Shown piece after piece: positions 11,412 to 23,250 of a stretch of 64,000 nt of DNA (its first letter is position 1; each line of letters opens with the position of its first letter). The notes beneath the pieces are model-generated. The model saw only the letters and a program-made list of their open reading frames with translations, was not told the DNA's origin and did no database searches. The stretch is from Scleropages formosus (taxonomy: Eukaryota; Chordata; Actinopteri; Osteoglossiformes; Osteoglossidae), in assembly GCF_900964775.1 (NCBI RefSeq), contig NC_041809.1:27291338-27355337 (forward strand), in the 5' to 3' direction. A program made the position numbers and the translations under genes.

Positions 11412-13636
11412 TCACTGCTGGATCCTGCGGATGGACTGGATCTGGCAGGTTTGGGAATGGGAGCCAAACTCCCTGTAGTGCTTGTACTCTCCACCATGAC
11501 GATCACACTCCATGATGTACTGGTATCCGCGGTAGCCAGGGTATTGATAGCACACCCAGCTGTTGAGAGAGACAACACAACAGAGAATCAATCACACTCG
11601 CAACCAGTCTTATTCTCACTCAATGACTTGAGTGAACTGTTTGCCCTTGTCAGGGTTGCAGCAGTCTGGAGCTTCGCTGAAGCACTGGGCACTAGGCAAG
11701 GAGGGGTACCCCCTCGACAGGATGCACACATTCACACTCTATGGGCAATTTCGAGTCACCAGTTAACCTGAAACAGACGTCCTTGGACTGTGGGAGGAGG
11801 CCGGAGTACCCAAAGGAAACACATACAGACATGGGGAGAAAAAGGAAACTCCACGCAGACTGAGCTGTAATCGAACCCGTGTCTGAACAACCCAGGTGCT
11901 ATAAGGCAGCAGCAGTATTTGCTGAGCCGCCATGCTGCCCTCCAGTCTTTTACATCACATAATTTTTCATCCGCTAAACTACATAATAAGGCTGTGTTTA
12001 AGGTGAGGGTTTTTTTATCAGCAACTCTACTGCCAATTTATAAAGGCTGACATAGGTGACAAGAGTGATCCAGAAGTTATCACACGGTTTTTAACAAACT
12101 TTCATGAGCCACTCTCAGTACAACTACTTTTCTTTTCACATGTGAAGGCAGCTACTTACGCTCCACTCTGGACCTGCATGGAACCGATTTCATTGTTGCA
12201 CCAGCCCATGGCCTGCAGAGAGGGGTAGTCATCGCATATCTCAAACTGGCGTCCAATGAAGTTCTCCCTCTCAAAGAGAATGATTCTGCAGTCCTTGTGA
12301 TTCTGCTCCAAAAATGGGGAAGAAAAGACACCAGTTGTCAAAATTCAACTGTCATGCATGACCAGCAGCACTAAAGATTTTTCCACAGTACATCTCATTA
12401 CAATGAAACTGCAATAAAACTCATCCATATTGGTCCAAAGTGATCTGATTTAATTAAATCTGATGTGAATGAAGAATGTTTGAGTGACAAGTCTGCTGAG
12501 TCTGCTTTCTTCTGGGGTGGATTCATGGAAATCAGGCAACTCTCTTGCAACGACACATGACAAAAACAAGCTGGGTAGGGGATCCTCACAGCAGAGCAGA
12601 TGGGCCTGAAGGACATCATCCTCTCAATGTGGTAGGCGTTGCTGCCACTCCAGGAGTCCCACCTTGGGTACTCACCCCTCTCCAGCACAAATTGCTGCCC
12701 ACAGAAGCTGGTGTGCTCATAGCCCACCCAACTGTGGAGAGAGACAGGTAGTCCATTGAGATGGCTGTCGCATTCAGGCACAGCCAAACAATTTCCATTG
12801 GCAATGTCAAAGAAGTTGAGTGTGATTTGTAGTTAAAAAATCACATCCTTGACACACACACATTGTCTGAAACCGCTTGTCCCATGCAGGGTTGCGGGGA
12901 GCCGGAGCCTAACCCGGCAACACAGGGAGCAAGGCTGGAGGGGGAGGGGACACACCCAGGATGGGACACCAGTCCGTCACAAGGCACCCCAAGCGGGACT
13001 CGAACCCCAGACCCACCAGAGAACAGGACCTGGTCAAACCCACTTGCACCACCGTGCCTCCCCCCTCACAGCCTCCAGCAATTGGAAAATTTGAAAGTGA
13101 GTTTTTTATATACTGTACATCTACATGCTGTGCAGTTCTCAAAATATATACAAAAAACATAGGAGCTGCTCTGATTACAATATAGTGTTGCATTATTTAG
13201 CTGATACCTTCGTCCAAGTTAGCAAGTTAGGTTCTCACGTAAATGTGCCCATCATAAAGTTTTGGTGTACTTACGCTCCACACTCGACCTTGACGGAACG
13301 GATGTTGTCCATGCCACATTCCATGATGTTCTGGCAGGCAGCGGTGAACTCCATGCGCCTGCCCTGGAAGTGCTCCTGATCATAGACGGTGATCTAGAGC
13401 AGCACACAAGAGAAAAGGACCATAAAGGCCAGTCAGAGTCAGACGCACCTTTAATGTGTATAAGGGAGGGGGCGTGTTCCCACATGTGTATTTTATTAGA
13501 GACTGTCTGTGCGAGTGTCTTGTGCACATAGAGTGTAGGCACTATGAGAGACAGGCTTATGCATGGTGTAGGGATGGCTCACCTTAAATGGCCCCATAGG
13601 CATGGGGTTCATGGTTGTGGGGTTGGTCTGAGCCAT
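11412..13636 (-). CDS. Beta-crystallin A1 (A3/A1), complete
   Basis: A structural lens protein: four Greek-key motifs in two domains that form stable dimers in fibre cells. Coding exons on the minus strand are 13636-13583 ([18 protein letters not shown]), 13393-13275, 12731-12590 ([14 protein letters not shown]), 12302-12160 ([20 protein letters not shown]) and 11559-11412, ending in SIRRIQQ and a TGA stop. The sum is 606 bases, 201 residues, as expected for the A1 form. Each of the last four exons encodes one Greek-key motif, the classic family layout. A non-coding first exon lies at about 14765-14715, with donor GTAAG. Translation starts in exon 2 because exon 1 has no ATG, so the longer N-terminus of mammalian A3 is not made here. 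Acceptor at 13660, other splice sites GT-AG. Confidence 0.96.
11690..11940 (-). repeat. Diverged family A-like SINE downstream in cryba1 intron 5
   Basis: Reading on the minus strand, a tRNA-like head with box-B-like GGGTTCGATTACAG is followed by a TTTCCTTTTTCTCC block, TTTGGGTACTCCGG and a 'GTGACTCGAAATTGCCC' block. It lies between the last two coding exons of cryba1. Confidence 0.65.
12864..13069 (-). repeat. SINE, family B, in cryba1 intron 3
   Basis: On the minus strand, GGTGCAAGTGGGTTTGACCA and GGGGTTCGAGTCCCGCTTGG mark the tRNA-like boxes A and B, and the body ends near GGGACAAGCGGTTTCAG. The length, about 205 bases, equals the other family B copies, and the 3' side is followed by a short TG run. 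Confidence 0.88.
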
Positions 13637-13692
13637 ATTGTTGAATATTTGTTGATTGACCTGCGCACAACATCAGAAGAGGGGTAGATAGG

Positions 13693-13699
13693 GTTACAA

Positions 13700-13757
<58 letters not shown>

Positions 13758-13971
13758 TCTCTGAACCGCTTGTCCCATACGGGGTCGCGGGGAACCGGAG
13801 TCTAACCCGGCAACTCAGGGCGTAAGGCTGGAGGGGGAGGGGACACACCCAGGACGGGACGCCAGTCCGTCGCAAGGCACCCCAAGCGGGACTCAAACCC
13901 CAGACCCACCGAAGAGCAGGACCTGGTCGAACCCACTGCACCACCGCACCCCCTTTGTGTTACAAATACAC
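13693..13971 (-). mobile_element. SINE, family B, with TG-repeat tail and target-site duplication
   Basis: A full family B copy at about 13757-13954 on the minus strand ends in a TG microsatellite (read as a CA run of about 55 bases at 13701-13755). The whole unit is bracketed by a perfect 13-base direct repeat GTTACAAATACAC at 13693 and 13959. It lies just upstream of cryba1 exon 2, in intron 1. The intact repeats show that the insertion, including the microsatellite, is one recent event. Confidence 0.9.
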
Positions 13972-14714
13972 TATAACTGAAATCTGATTTCCACTTTTTG
14001 GTATGTGAATACATCACAGAATAAATTTCACATTCCACATAATTTTACTGGCAATGCTTTTATTAATATCCCTCAGCTTTGCATCCAGGCTGAACTGTCA
14101 GCCACTGTTTGTTTGTGTTTGTGCTTCTCTAATTTTGGCTCCAAGAAGTCAGACCACATGGTGTCTTGCTCGTGTCTCATCGCCCTGTTTACAAACACAC
14201 ATAGAGCCACGTGACCTTTCCTGACCTTGTAAAAATAGCAGGGAATAAGCCATACCCCTTTGAAGGTGCTTCTTAGACACAGGCTGTGACAGGCAGCTAA
14301 AGCACCGAAAGGCTATTAACCTCCAGCTGTTTGAACTATGGGATGTGGCCGGATTCGGCAGTAGCGACTACCACACAGCGGCCAATGCCCCACCACAGGT
14401 CAGAGCACAACACTGGAGATACACTGCACTCCATATCAAAGCACTACTCTCCATGGAGTATGCCAGTGGGTATATATATTTTCCTTTCTGCGTCATTGAT
14501 TGAACATATATATTATACATATACATTTGCTTCATCCAGACTATGCTTACTTCTCCTTTTCTTCCTGAGCTGCCATAGTGTTAATTACACCGAGGTTGCT
14601 GAGTACCTGAGTGGCTGCTGCAGCGGAAACCTCAATCACATTCTTGCTATTGAAGCTCCCACTAGAAACAGAAGTAGGCAAAGGGGAAATGTGAAGTGAA
14701 GCCGCAGGGCTTAC

Positions 14715-14800
14715 CTGACCTACCCAAAAAAACTGTGCGCGTCGAGGAGTTCCACGAAGCGGTCTCCAGCACGAGGGACTGCAGGCCTATTTATAGTGGG
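14715..14800 (-). promoter_or_regulatory. cryba1 TATA box and non-coding first exon
   Basis: On the minus strand CTATAAATA (14796-14788) is followed about 25-30 bases later by a short exon ending GGTCAG at a GTAAG donor at 14714. That spacing is right for a TATA-driven start near 14765. The exon has no ATG; it splices to the acceptor at 13660 ahead of the start codon. Confidence 0.75.
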
Positions 14801-14813
14801 CCCAGGCCTGCCT

Positions 14814-14827
14814 GGCTGGAGTCAGCA
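14814..14827 (-). promoter_or_regulatory. Maf recognition element-like site of the cryba1 promoter
   Basis: The sequence GGCTGGAGTCAGCA matches 11 of 14 bases of the TGCTGACGTCAGCA form of the Maf response element, with one half-site perfect. It lies about 18 bases upstream of the TATA box. Large Maf proteins are known activators of crystallin promoters, so the position makes functional sense, but binding is inferred. Confidence 0.45.
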
Positions 14828-15869
14828 CATTGCTGCAGGTCCATTGTTCCTCTGAGCCTCAGGCTTTACAGTAGGCCCCCTGCGCAAGAGAAAGGGACCC
14901 ACAGGACACCGTCACAGAGACATGAGAGTGGGGATGTGTAATATAATGGGGACACAGTGTATGTTTCAGGTGTATCAGCTTCTGGATAGATGAGATTTAT
15001 GTTTTTTATGTACTGTTTCACGTACTTACAAGTTAGGGATGTACGACTTGTGGCATATTTTGTAAACAAAAGGGACACTATTATGTCAGTAATCAGATTA
15101 CATTACAGAAAAAAATGTTACAAGTTTGCAAGAACAAGTATGTATTTTCAAAATTTATTGACATATTGCACATACACATACGCACTGATTCTCATTTCAA
15201 AACAGTACATAAAGATGTGTTGACATGAACCTCTCTACTGTGATATCTGCCTCGTGTTTCTCAACACAATAAGTAAGCTGTTATGCTTTCAGTGACATCA
15301 TATTAATTGCAAACAAAGAACATTGTTCGTTTTTTCCTCTTTAGAAAAACGTGACGAGTTCTGATCAATGACCAGGAGGCACAAAATTCAGGGCGGCAGG
15401 AAGTGTATCACTGGAAAGTAGTTCTTCGGTCAAACATGACAGTCAACGTGGATCGGGTGGATGCTAAAAAAAAAAGGAGGGTGTTTATTGCATGAAAAAG
15501 GGGTGTATTCCCCGACTTTCTGTCCATGTTCTGTAACCTTTAATGATCTCAACATATAATCACGTTTTGGTTTAAATGTCAAGAAAGTTGTTCTGGGAAT
15601 GTATTCTTGAGCAAGGCATTTCATCTAAATTGATTCTACCTAGCGGCTAAATATCAAATACATTCTGTAAACGTAGGATGACTTCTCGCCCATTTTTCTA
15701 TGCGTTGCCTACTTGGTACCACTGTGATCAGACTAAGTCTGGTCTTGTCCTGCCAACAGGTATTTCAGCTATCTTCATTACAGTAGTGTCCATCATTCCA
15801 ACATCTGTCCAGTCTCCAGCTATTGCAGAACTTAAGCCAAATTATACATATTCTAGTTAGCTTCTCCCT

Positions 15870-16086
15870 GGGGGGTGTGGTGGTGCAGCAGGCTTGGCCA
15901 GGTCCTGCTGTCTAGTGGGTCGGGGGTTTGAGTCCTGCATGGGGTGCCTTGTGACGGACTGGCATCTTGTCCTGGGTCCCCCTTCCCCTTCCAGCCCTGC
16001 GCCCTGTGTTGCCAGATTAGGCTCCGGTTCGCCGCAACCCTGCTCGGGTCAAACGGTTTCAGACTCTGTGTGTGTTGCTGTGTAGC
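15870..16086 (+). repeat. SINE, family B
   Basis: Begins GGGGGGTGTGGTGGTGCAGC, has the box-B-like GGGGGTTTGAGTCCTGC, and closes in GGTTTCAGACTCTGTGTGTG. It is more diverged than the other B copies and carries the same short TG tail. Confidence 0.85.
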
Positions 16087-16978
16087 TCGGTAGTAGTTAA
16101 TATCTTCCAGTACTAAACTTGGCATTCAATTACTTCAGACATTTAATTTCAGGACAGATGTTAGGAGTATAGGTGCAGAGAGAAGTAGCGAAAAGAATTG
16201 TAGAATTCTATAAAAATGTTACGAAATGGACTGGGGCTCTATCCAGCGTGTATCCTTGACAAGTGGTTACAGAGAGTGTGTGAGACTGAGTATAAAATTG
16301 GTAGCGCTAGGGAGATTGTAAAACATTGTTTGGCGCACGCTCCAGTGAAGGGAAGTACAACACTGAGACAGCACTCGTGCAAGAGAATGCATTTTAAAAT
16401 GTTTAACTTCCATCTTTTCCACACTAACCTATACTCACTTGAGCCAATTCAGGATACACACATATCTTAAAAGAAGATGAACCAGATGCCATCAGTTCTG
16501 GGAAATGAATCATAAACCTACTGATCACAAGCTGAGTACATTACTAGGTAGACGGAACACGGAGTCTAATGTGAAAGGTCATACATAGTCCTCTTTGTGG
16601 GGAGATCGCACTGTGAGAGGATTTTCGCTGCTCAGTCACCGAGACACTTACTGCATAGGAGCTGCTGCCACTGACATACAGTGCTTGTTGATACTGGTCG
16701 TTCTGTGTAATATTATGAAGAAGCGCCACATGGCATCGTGGTTAAGACCTGATGAAATGGAGGCAAGCTGTAAGATTTACGGAGTATACTGTAGTGTTTT
16801 AAAGTGTAGACCTCTGGAGCAATCCTACTGAAGGACCAGGGCTTTAAACAACTGCAAAACAGGACCGCAAACCAGAGACCAGACACATGTGTGGGTTAAT
16901 GCGCAGCCACAATGCATCCCAGCTCACACAACAGGTCCACAATGAGTGCACTCACACAATGAATGTGCCGAGGACCGC

Positions 16979-16992
16979 TCCTGAGCTCAGCA
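16979..16992 (+). promoter_or_regulatory. Maf-type palindrome upstream of the beta-B1-like gene
   Basis: TCCTGAGCTCAGCA resembles the 14-base Maf response element: five of six bases match in one half-site and all six in the other, with a two-base centre. It lies about 220 bases upstream of the TATA box at 17.22 kb. A regulatory role is inferred from position and from known Maf control of crystallins. Confidence 0.4.
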
Positions 16993-17213
16993 CATTGCAC
17001 AAGGGGTCTGTAGGTCTGCCCTGCCGGGTGGAACAGGGGGCTTTCTGCTGATCTGGGTGGCAGCTCACCGGAGGTCAACAACAAAGAGATGCACAGAGTC
17101 AGCGAGCCTGTGAGACAGGCACCCTCATTCCCTCCCATCTCCACCACCCCTCACAAAAAAGTTCTCACTACTACCCAATGATGATGTGGATGGACTGCAG
17201 GTCAGGGGGTGGG

Positions 17214-17320
17214 TTATATATGTATATATATGGCCAAACCAAGGTGGGATTCTGTACTCCTTTTGGACCCTCCCACCCCTTCCTTCTGCACCTCTTACAC
17301 TTATTGGAGAATTCCCCAAG
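17214..17320 (+). promoter_or_regulatory. TATA box and probable non-coding first exon of the beta-B1-like crystallin
   Basis: A run of TATA-type sequence (TTATATATGTATATATATGG, 17214-17233) is followed by about 90 bases that end in CCCCAAG at a GTAAGAG donor at 17321. The next acceptor is at 17593, immediately before the start codon. Beta-crystallin genes usually have such a short non-coding exon. The exact transcription start is not known. Confidence 0.6.
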
Positions 17321-17598
17321 GTAAGAGTGGGAGGTTGAAAGGGGATGGGGGGGGGGGGTCAAGGGTACAGTTGTATAGGTGGATGAACTAATTGAATAAT
17401 CTGATGTATTATCTATATCTAGTTTGTGAGGCCATGACAGTCTGAACCAGCATACGTCCCTTCTCTGTAGAGTCTTTGCCTGCTGAAAACGAGACAAAAA
17501 CACAGAAGGGAAGGCAAACAACAGTAAATGGAACAGTGCTTCAAAAAAAAAGCATACATGTTCCTAAAAAGTATGACTTGCTTTGTCTTACAGAGACC

Positions 17599-20500
17599 AT
17601 GGCTCACTCCGGAGCTCAAGGGAGCATAGGAAGCCACCCTCCCCCCACGTACATGCGCAACTACAAAGTAGGTCTGGACACAGCTGCACTGCGTTGTCAA
17701 AGCAAAGCTTTTCCACATAGCAATGTCACACCTGTCTGCTCAGACATAACACAGAAAAATGACCAAATATGACCAAATATATAGTAAATAAATACAAATT
17801 TATCACTCTGGAGCAGATTTTAACCTGCTGGATTATTCACCATTGATATGGCGAATGGCCTACATAAATATATTCCTTCAAATATGTGGAATATAGTCAT
17901 GTTGCAACGTATATCACATTTTATATTGAATAATTACGGAGATACGCAGGAGGTATAACAAGCCGTATTTGCACTGTATTCTTTTGGTTCCCAATGTATC
18001 TCCTCGCTTGTTATCTCCAACCGATCCATGTACTTGTTCTCGTCTACCACCAGTACACCTGATAGAGCTCATTCAGAAATTATCAGTGGGTTACCTTTTG
18101 TCCCTCACATGTCCTCTAAACGTTTGCGTTAATGATCTTTGTCCCCCCCGTCTCTGTGCTGGTCAAGATCTGCTTCTTTGAGTATGAGAACTTCCAGGGC
18201 CGCTGCATAGAGCTGAACGGAGAGTGTCGGAACCTCGGCGAGCGTGGGCTGGACAGGGTGCGCTCCATCCGTGTGGAATGTGGAGTGTAAGTTATTGTAA
18301 CTTCTATATTTCCCAAACAAATAACAGCAAAACGTGACACACTTAACTGTGGTCATGCATTTTAGACATCTTTACAGGGATGTTGCCACATCTGCGCTCC
18401 ACTGCCTCCTGTGGTCTGTGTTTTCATTATTGAGGAGTCTGATGAATACACCCCATTCTCATTGGCAGCTGAGCCACACAGCTGCACACAAAGCAGGTTA
18501 ACTTTTAATCAATGCCGAATAAATAAATATTTTATTAATAACAATAAAGCAGCTAGAGCACCGACGTATATGTTGCGCTGAAAGGTGCATCACAATGTCT
18601 TTCTGTATGAGCAGGGAGCTGCTCTCTCATTTTGAAAGTTACAATTATTTTTCAGGAAGTTATGAAAACAGAGTATGCTGCAGATACTTATATTATCTTG
18701 GTATTGCAACATAGCTAAAAAAAAGGAGAATTTTGTCCTTATTTTGTCCCATTTGCAACTGCATGATTCTTTTATCTCTGGTGGAAATCTATGAAATGCT
18801 GACAAGGACCAAAGTAAAATTCTTGAATCTCAACTTTGTTGCTTCTCAACAAAGTTAAGGATCTGTGGTATGAGTTCATACTAACAGTGCTTGCCTGAGG
18901 GACTGTGAGATTGAGAAATGGTTTGCGGCACAGCGATTGTGACATTTCGGCCACTTCAAAACATCTGTCTGCTGGCTATGAGTTACACTTCAGGTGATGT
19001 CTCCACCTACAGGATCCTTATGATTTACAGTGATCTGAGATGTGTTTTTTATTTAACAAATTTAAATTTAACATTTAATATTCAAATTTACACAAGGTAA
19101 CTGCATAAAATGCAGAAACGATAGTCAATTAGATTACATTATTTACCTTTATTTTTCCAGATAAAGATTTTAAACATTCAATACCAAAGTTTAAAAGTGA
19201 ACATTAAAATTAATCCACAACAACCATGAAATTTATATGAATAATAAAACACATGAAAGATTTGAAAATTAATACAGATATTGTTTAAAATATTTTGTAT
19301 ATCTAGCCATGTTGTTCAAACATACTAGAAATTTACAGAAATATTTCTTTTCTAGTTTCAGAAATTGTTGTACACTTGTATACTTTTTGTTATGGCCATG
19401 AAGTTTGACTCTGATTAACCTTTGAGCAGTAGCAACTGGCCAGTGGCATGTTTTACACAGCAGAGGATGGGTATGTAGAATTTCTTGTTAGATACTGTTG
19501 TTTTATGCATCCAGAAGTGTGTGGATTTTGATTGTTGGTGAAGGGTTGATGCTCTGTTTTGTGCAGCTGGATGGGCTACGAATTCCAGAATATGAAGGGG
19601 GAGATGTTCATGCTGGAAAAGGGCGAGTACCCCCGATGGGACTGTTGGTCCAACAGCTACCGGAGTGACTGTTTCATGTCTGTCAGGCCTGTGCGAATGG
19701 TGAGTTCTGACAAAGTGAGCTGCTCTACATTACCTTTGCTTTAGCATTTGCCGAAAGTCCCTTAAAGTGAAGATCCACTGCCTGTTAAACTGTTTATTTG
19801 TTAAAATTTTATCAAAATTGATAACTAACTATTTACAAATTATTATACTATATTTTGTTTAGGTGTGGCTAAATTATAGGCACAGGTGGCGCAGTGGGTT
19901 GGACTAGGTCCTGCTCTCCAGTGGGTCTGGGGTTCGAGTCCCGCTTGGGGTGGCTTGCAACAGACTGGTGTCCTGTGCTGGGTGTATCCCTCCCCTTCCA
20001 GCCTTACACCCTGTGTTGCCGGGTTAGGCTCCGGCTCCCTGCAACCCTGAATAGGACAAGTGGTTCAGACAATGTGTGTGTAAATTATGGGCTACAATTA
20101 CAAGAGACCCAGAAACACCTAAAGTGGGAACAAACAAAGGCTACATTTTAAATAAACTGGGGACAGCTGGTAGCATAGTGGTTAGAGCTGCTGCTGCCTA
20201 TGGACCCAATGGTTACAGGTTCAAATCTCACCTCTCACTGTAGTACCCTTGAGCAAGGTACTTACCCTTAATTGCTCCAGTAAAAAACACATAAAAAATT
20301 ATTATAGGTAGATTAACAGTGTAAGTTACCTTGGAGAAAAGCATCAGGTAAATAAACAAAAACTAAGCAGAGAACTTAAAACAGACCCTTTCCCTGCCAT
20401 CAAAAACAGGACCCCCATGATCACAGAATCTGCCTGTTTGAAGGCATGAATTTTGATGGCCGAAAGATGGAGGTCTGTGATGAGGACATACCTAGCCTGT

Positions 20501-21092
20501 GGTCCTATGGATTCCATGACCGGGTAGCTAGCATCCAGGTCACCGGAGGAACGTAAGTACTGTCCAGCATGACCACAGAGTCCTCCCACTGGCTAGTGAT
20601 ATGCCTTTCAGAGAAGGCTCAGGGGAATAACAACAAATTACCATCTGTAAATTTAAATGAAACATGCAGAAACTTCAAACAAATGAACTGAGACTTTTTT
20701 GCAAAAGGAAACTTATAAACATGTTAAAGTGAAAACATTATACATTTTGTAATATATGCAGTATTTTGGGAGATATATAGTTTTTTTCTTACTATAAATT
20801 TATACTATGATATACTCTAAATTGGATACATTGGGCTTCAGGGCACTGATTACAAGTTTCAGTACTTGATGCAGCAGAGGATGTCTCTCATACTACTCCT
20901 CTCTCTACTTACCTTGTCTCTAGGTGGGTAGGGTACCAGTATCCAGGTTACCGTGGATACCAGTATGTATTTGAATGTGGAGCTTACAAACACTGGAATG
21001 AGTGGGGTGCTCAACACCCCCAGATCCAGTCCATCCGCCGTGTGAGAGACATGATGACACACCGTCGTGGCTGCTTTGAGTTTACTGCATAG
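17599..21092 (+). CDS. Beta-crystallin B1-like, complete
   Basis: A lens structural protein with four Greek-key motifs. Coding exons are 17599-17667 ([20 protein letters not shown]), 18168-18286 ([16 protein letters not shown]), 19567-19699 ([17 protein letters not shown]), 20410-20552 ([16 protein letters not shown]) and 20924-21092 ([17 protein letters not shown], then HWNEWGA and IQSIRR). The sum is 633 bases, 210 residues. The N-terminal arm is short, 23 residues, against the long Pro/Ala-rich arm of mammalian CRYBB1, and the C-terminal extension ([13 protein letters not shown]) is also different. Motifs SVRPVRM and [13 protein letters not shown] place it nearer B1 than other basic beta-crystallins, so I read it as one of the fish B1-like paralogues. 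The acceptor of coding exon 2 is a weaker AAG; the other sites are ordinary. It is cysteine-rich for a B1 protein. Confidence 0.93.
19870..20096 (+). mobile_element. SINE, family B, in the beta-B1-like gene, intron 3
   Basis: Head GGCACAGGTGGCGCAGTGGG, box B GGGGTTCGAGTCCCGCTTGG, end near GACAAGTGGTTCAGACAATG followed by a short TG tail. A direct repeat, TAAATTATAGG before and TAAATTATGGG after, is a near-perfect target-site duplication. Confidence 0.88.
20159..20356 (+). repeat. SINE, family C (tRNA-derived, L2-like tail)
   Basis: Head GGTAGCATAGTGGTTAGAGC (box A-like) and box B-like ACAGGTTCAAATCTCACC, then CCCTTGAGCAAGGTACTTAC, then a tail TTGGAGAAAAGCATCAGGTA ending in an AAATAAA-like run. 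Other copies are at 28.83, 45.85 and 53.72 kb. Confidence 0.85.
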
Positions 21093-21462
21093 AAGACAAC
21101 AAGATTCCCACCTGGAATGGAGGCCAACATTTCCATGGACCTCCAAGGCACCAGCTGCTGAACCGTGCTGATGGTGAGGCTACCTGTGGATGACTGGCTG
21201 TAGCCCCAGCAGAAAAAATAATTTGTATTTATTATTCATTTAGACACACTTTTTGAGTCAGGGAATGTATTTGCTCCTAGGCATACCATATTTAAAATGT
21301 GAAATGTGTTCATTTTATAGTTTTTTTTAGTTTTTGCCTGCGTATATGCACCATTTTTTAAACAATAAGCAGCATCACTCAAAGGGGCATATTCATTTAG
21401 ATACTTTTTCCTGCAGTTTTAACAAACACTAATGAAAAAATAACATAGATTTCCAAACAATC

Positions 21463-21468
21463 AATAAA
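21463..21468 (+). terminator. Possible polyadenylation signal of the beta-B1-like crystallin
   Basis: First clean AATAAA after the stop codon, about 370 bases downstream. No other evidence supports its use. Confidence 0.3.
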
Positions 21469-22336
21469 AAACACAGCTTCATCTGTTCCCATGACAGCCC
21501 CATAGTGTGCACAATCCTCCACAGAGGGCACTGTTTCCTGAACACACTTTCAAGGGAAATCACTTCAGACACAAACTGTGTACAATCAAGGGTCATGTGA
21601 GGCCTCCTTGGCCTCCCCGAGGCCTGCCTGCCTGTCAGTCCAGTCCACACACCATGGTGACTGAAATGAAGAGGACAAAAAGGAGGGATGGTCCAGGGTG
21701 TTCGGTAACCAAGAGCCTCATGGCTGCTGTGTCCTTGCTAAGTTCCTACATGTAAAAACTTTGGGAAGTAGCATTTACCTTTGTGACTGGCTGTTCACAA
21801 AGAGCCCTGTTTCACTGTAACTTTCTCAGGGATCCTAATATCTAGAAAGCAAACGGGTGTAAAGTTTAATCTTTTTATTAATTTAGTAAAAGTACAAATA
21901 AACATGAAAAAACAACTGTGATGGTAGGTAGAAACAACTTTTCCTCATTGTCATTATTATTTCTTTTGTAGCTGATTATGTGAACTATGATTTAGATGTG
22001 TTGTTTCTGAGTAAAAGTCAGACATCACTGACTGGGAGAAACCAAGGATTTCAGATTAGCCCTACTATAAGTACAATCATAATGGTACAAGTACTACCTG
22101 CTTAATACAACTCACCCTTGGACAAACTTTTATATAATGTCTCTAAACATGGAATGACACTAACTCAACACCACACACTTCTGACACACGTGAATGCTTC
22201 ACACTGCCAAACCAAAATTTTTTGCTGACTTTATAATTTCTCCCAAAGATCAGCTTTCAGTTCAAGTTTATAACAGAGGTGACTGGTTACCGAAATGGTA
22301 CAAAATGTTATACTGTACTTACATAATGCAAGTGAC

Positions 22337-22409
22337 AGGAATCTGGATGTGGGAATTTGAAGTATGAGCAAAGTATAACCTGACCAAAATTTCCCACATC
22401 CAGATTCCT
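22337..22409. repeat. Small inverted repeat (19-bp perfect arms, 35-base loop)
   Basis: AGGAATCTGGATGTGGGAA at 22337-22355 is the exact reverse complement of 22391-22409. A transcript of either strand would fold into a stem-loop of about 73 bases. It lies in intergenic DNA with no recognised gene around it. Confidence 0.85.
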
Positions 22410-23099
22410 TCCAGAACAAACAAAGTCTCTTCAGCCTGGCCAATATTAGTTCACTTATACGATTCTGACCTGGGAATTATCGACAAATTGACATATTTTC
22501 CATTTTTCATGGTAGTACAACAGTGACAGTGAATCGAATGGACAGAGGAAAGTGACTGGTGCAGTAAGTAACCTAAGAATTTCTTAAAAATCCAGAAACC
22601 GTAATAGTGCATTTAACTGATTTCGGATTCGGGGGACAAAATTGTCGGTACTTCGCCGTTATTTCCGAAGACTTGGTCCTTCGGTATATCTCCGTAACAG
22701 TCTGGTGGATCTTTGGTGGATGCCGCCGGTCGGTTAGCGCACTGCAGCAGTCGAGCTACCGACGGAAGTGCATAGACCGTTTATTATTACTAATCAAACA
22801 GGCTGGTGTTGTGCTCTTTTTTTTACTCGTCTGTCTCTCTCGCCAGCACTGACAATAACACGGAAGAGGAGTAAAAATGACTGAGTAGACCATAAGTTAC
22901 GTTTTTTCTTCTTAAAAGATGGTCGGTAATTTATTAGTTTTATTTTTATCTTCTGTGTATGGATCCGGAACCCACCTCTGCTCTGTTCCTCACTTGACAA
23001 CCGCGCGAGTGGTGGGTCATGTTCGAGCACCTTGCACGCATGCATACATACCCATCCGGCGGTCCATCCATCCAATGTTAATAACTAGTTGTTCTGAGC

Positions 23100-23250
23100 A
23101 GGGTGACAGTCAGTGGACATGAGTTTATCCCGGAGGCACCGGGCGCAAGGCTGGAGGGGAGCGGGGTATACACCCTGGACGGGACGCCAGTCCATCGTAG
23201 GGTCGTACACAGACAGAGTCAGTCACCCATTCACACTACGGGCAATTACT
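23100..23250 (-). repeat. Fragment of a family A-like dispersed repeat
   Basis: Contains GCGCAAGGCTGGAGGGG, GGACGGGACGCCAGTCCATC and CATTCACACTACGGGCAATT, blocks that recur in dispersed repeats elsewhere in the window. The element is incomplete. Confidence 0.55.

Larger units (their letters stand above)
14830..17210. other. Shared upstream region of the two crystallin genes
   Basis: About 2.4 kb between the divergent cryba1 and beta-B1-like promoters. It contains one SINE (15.87-16.09 kb) and a Maf-type palindrome near 16.98 kb. I see no exon. Short open frames are not conserved-looking. Confidence 0.6.

Noticed and set aside
13609-13944. Open frames rich in Val-Cys next to cryba1
   Set aside because: They are translations of a TG microsatellite and a family B SINE.
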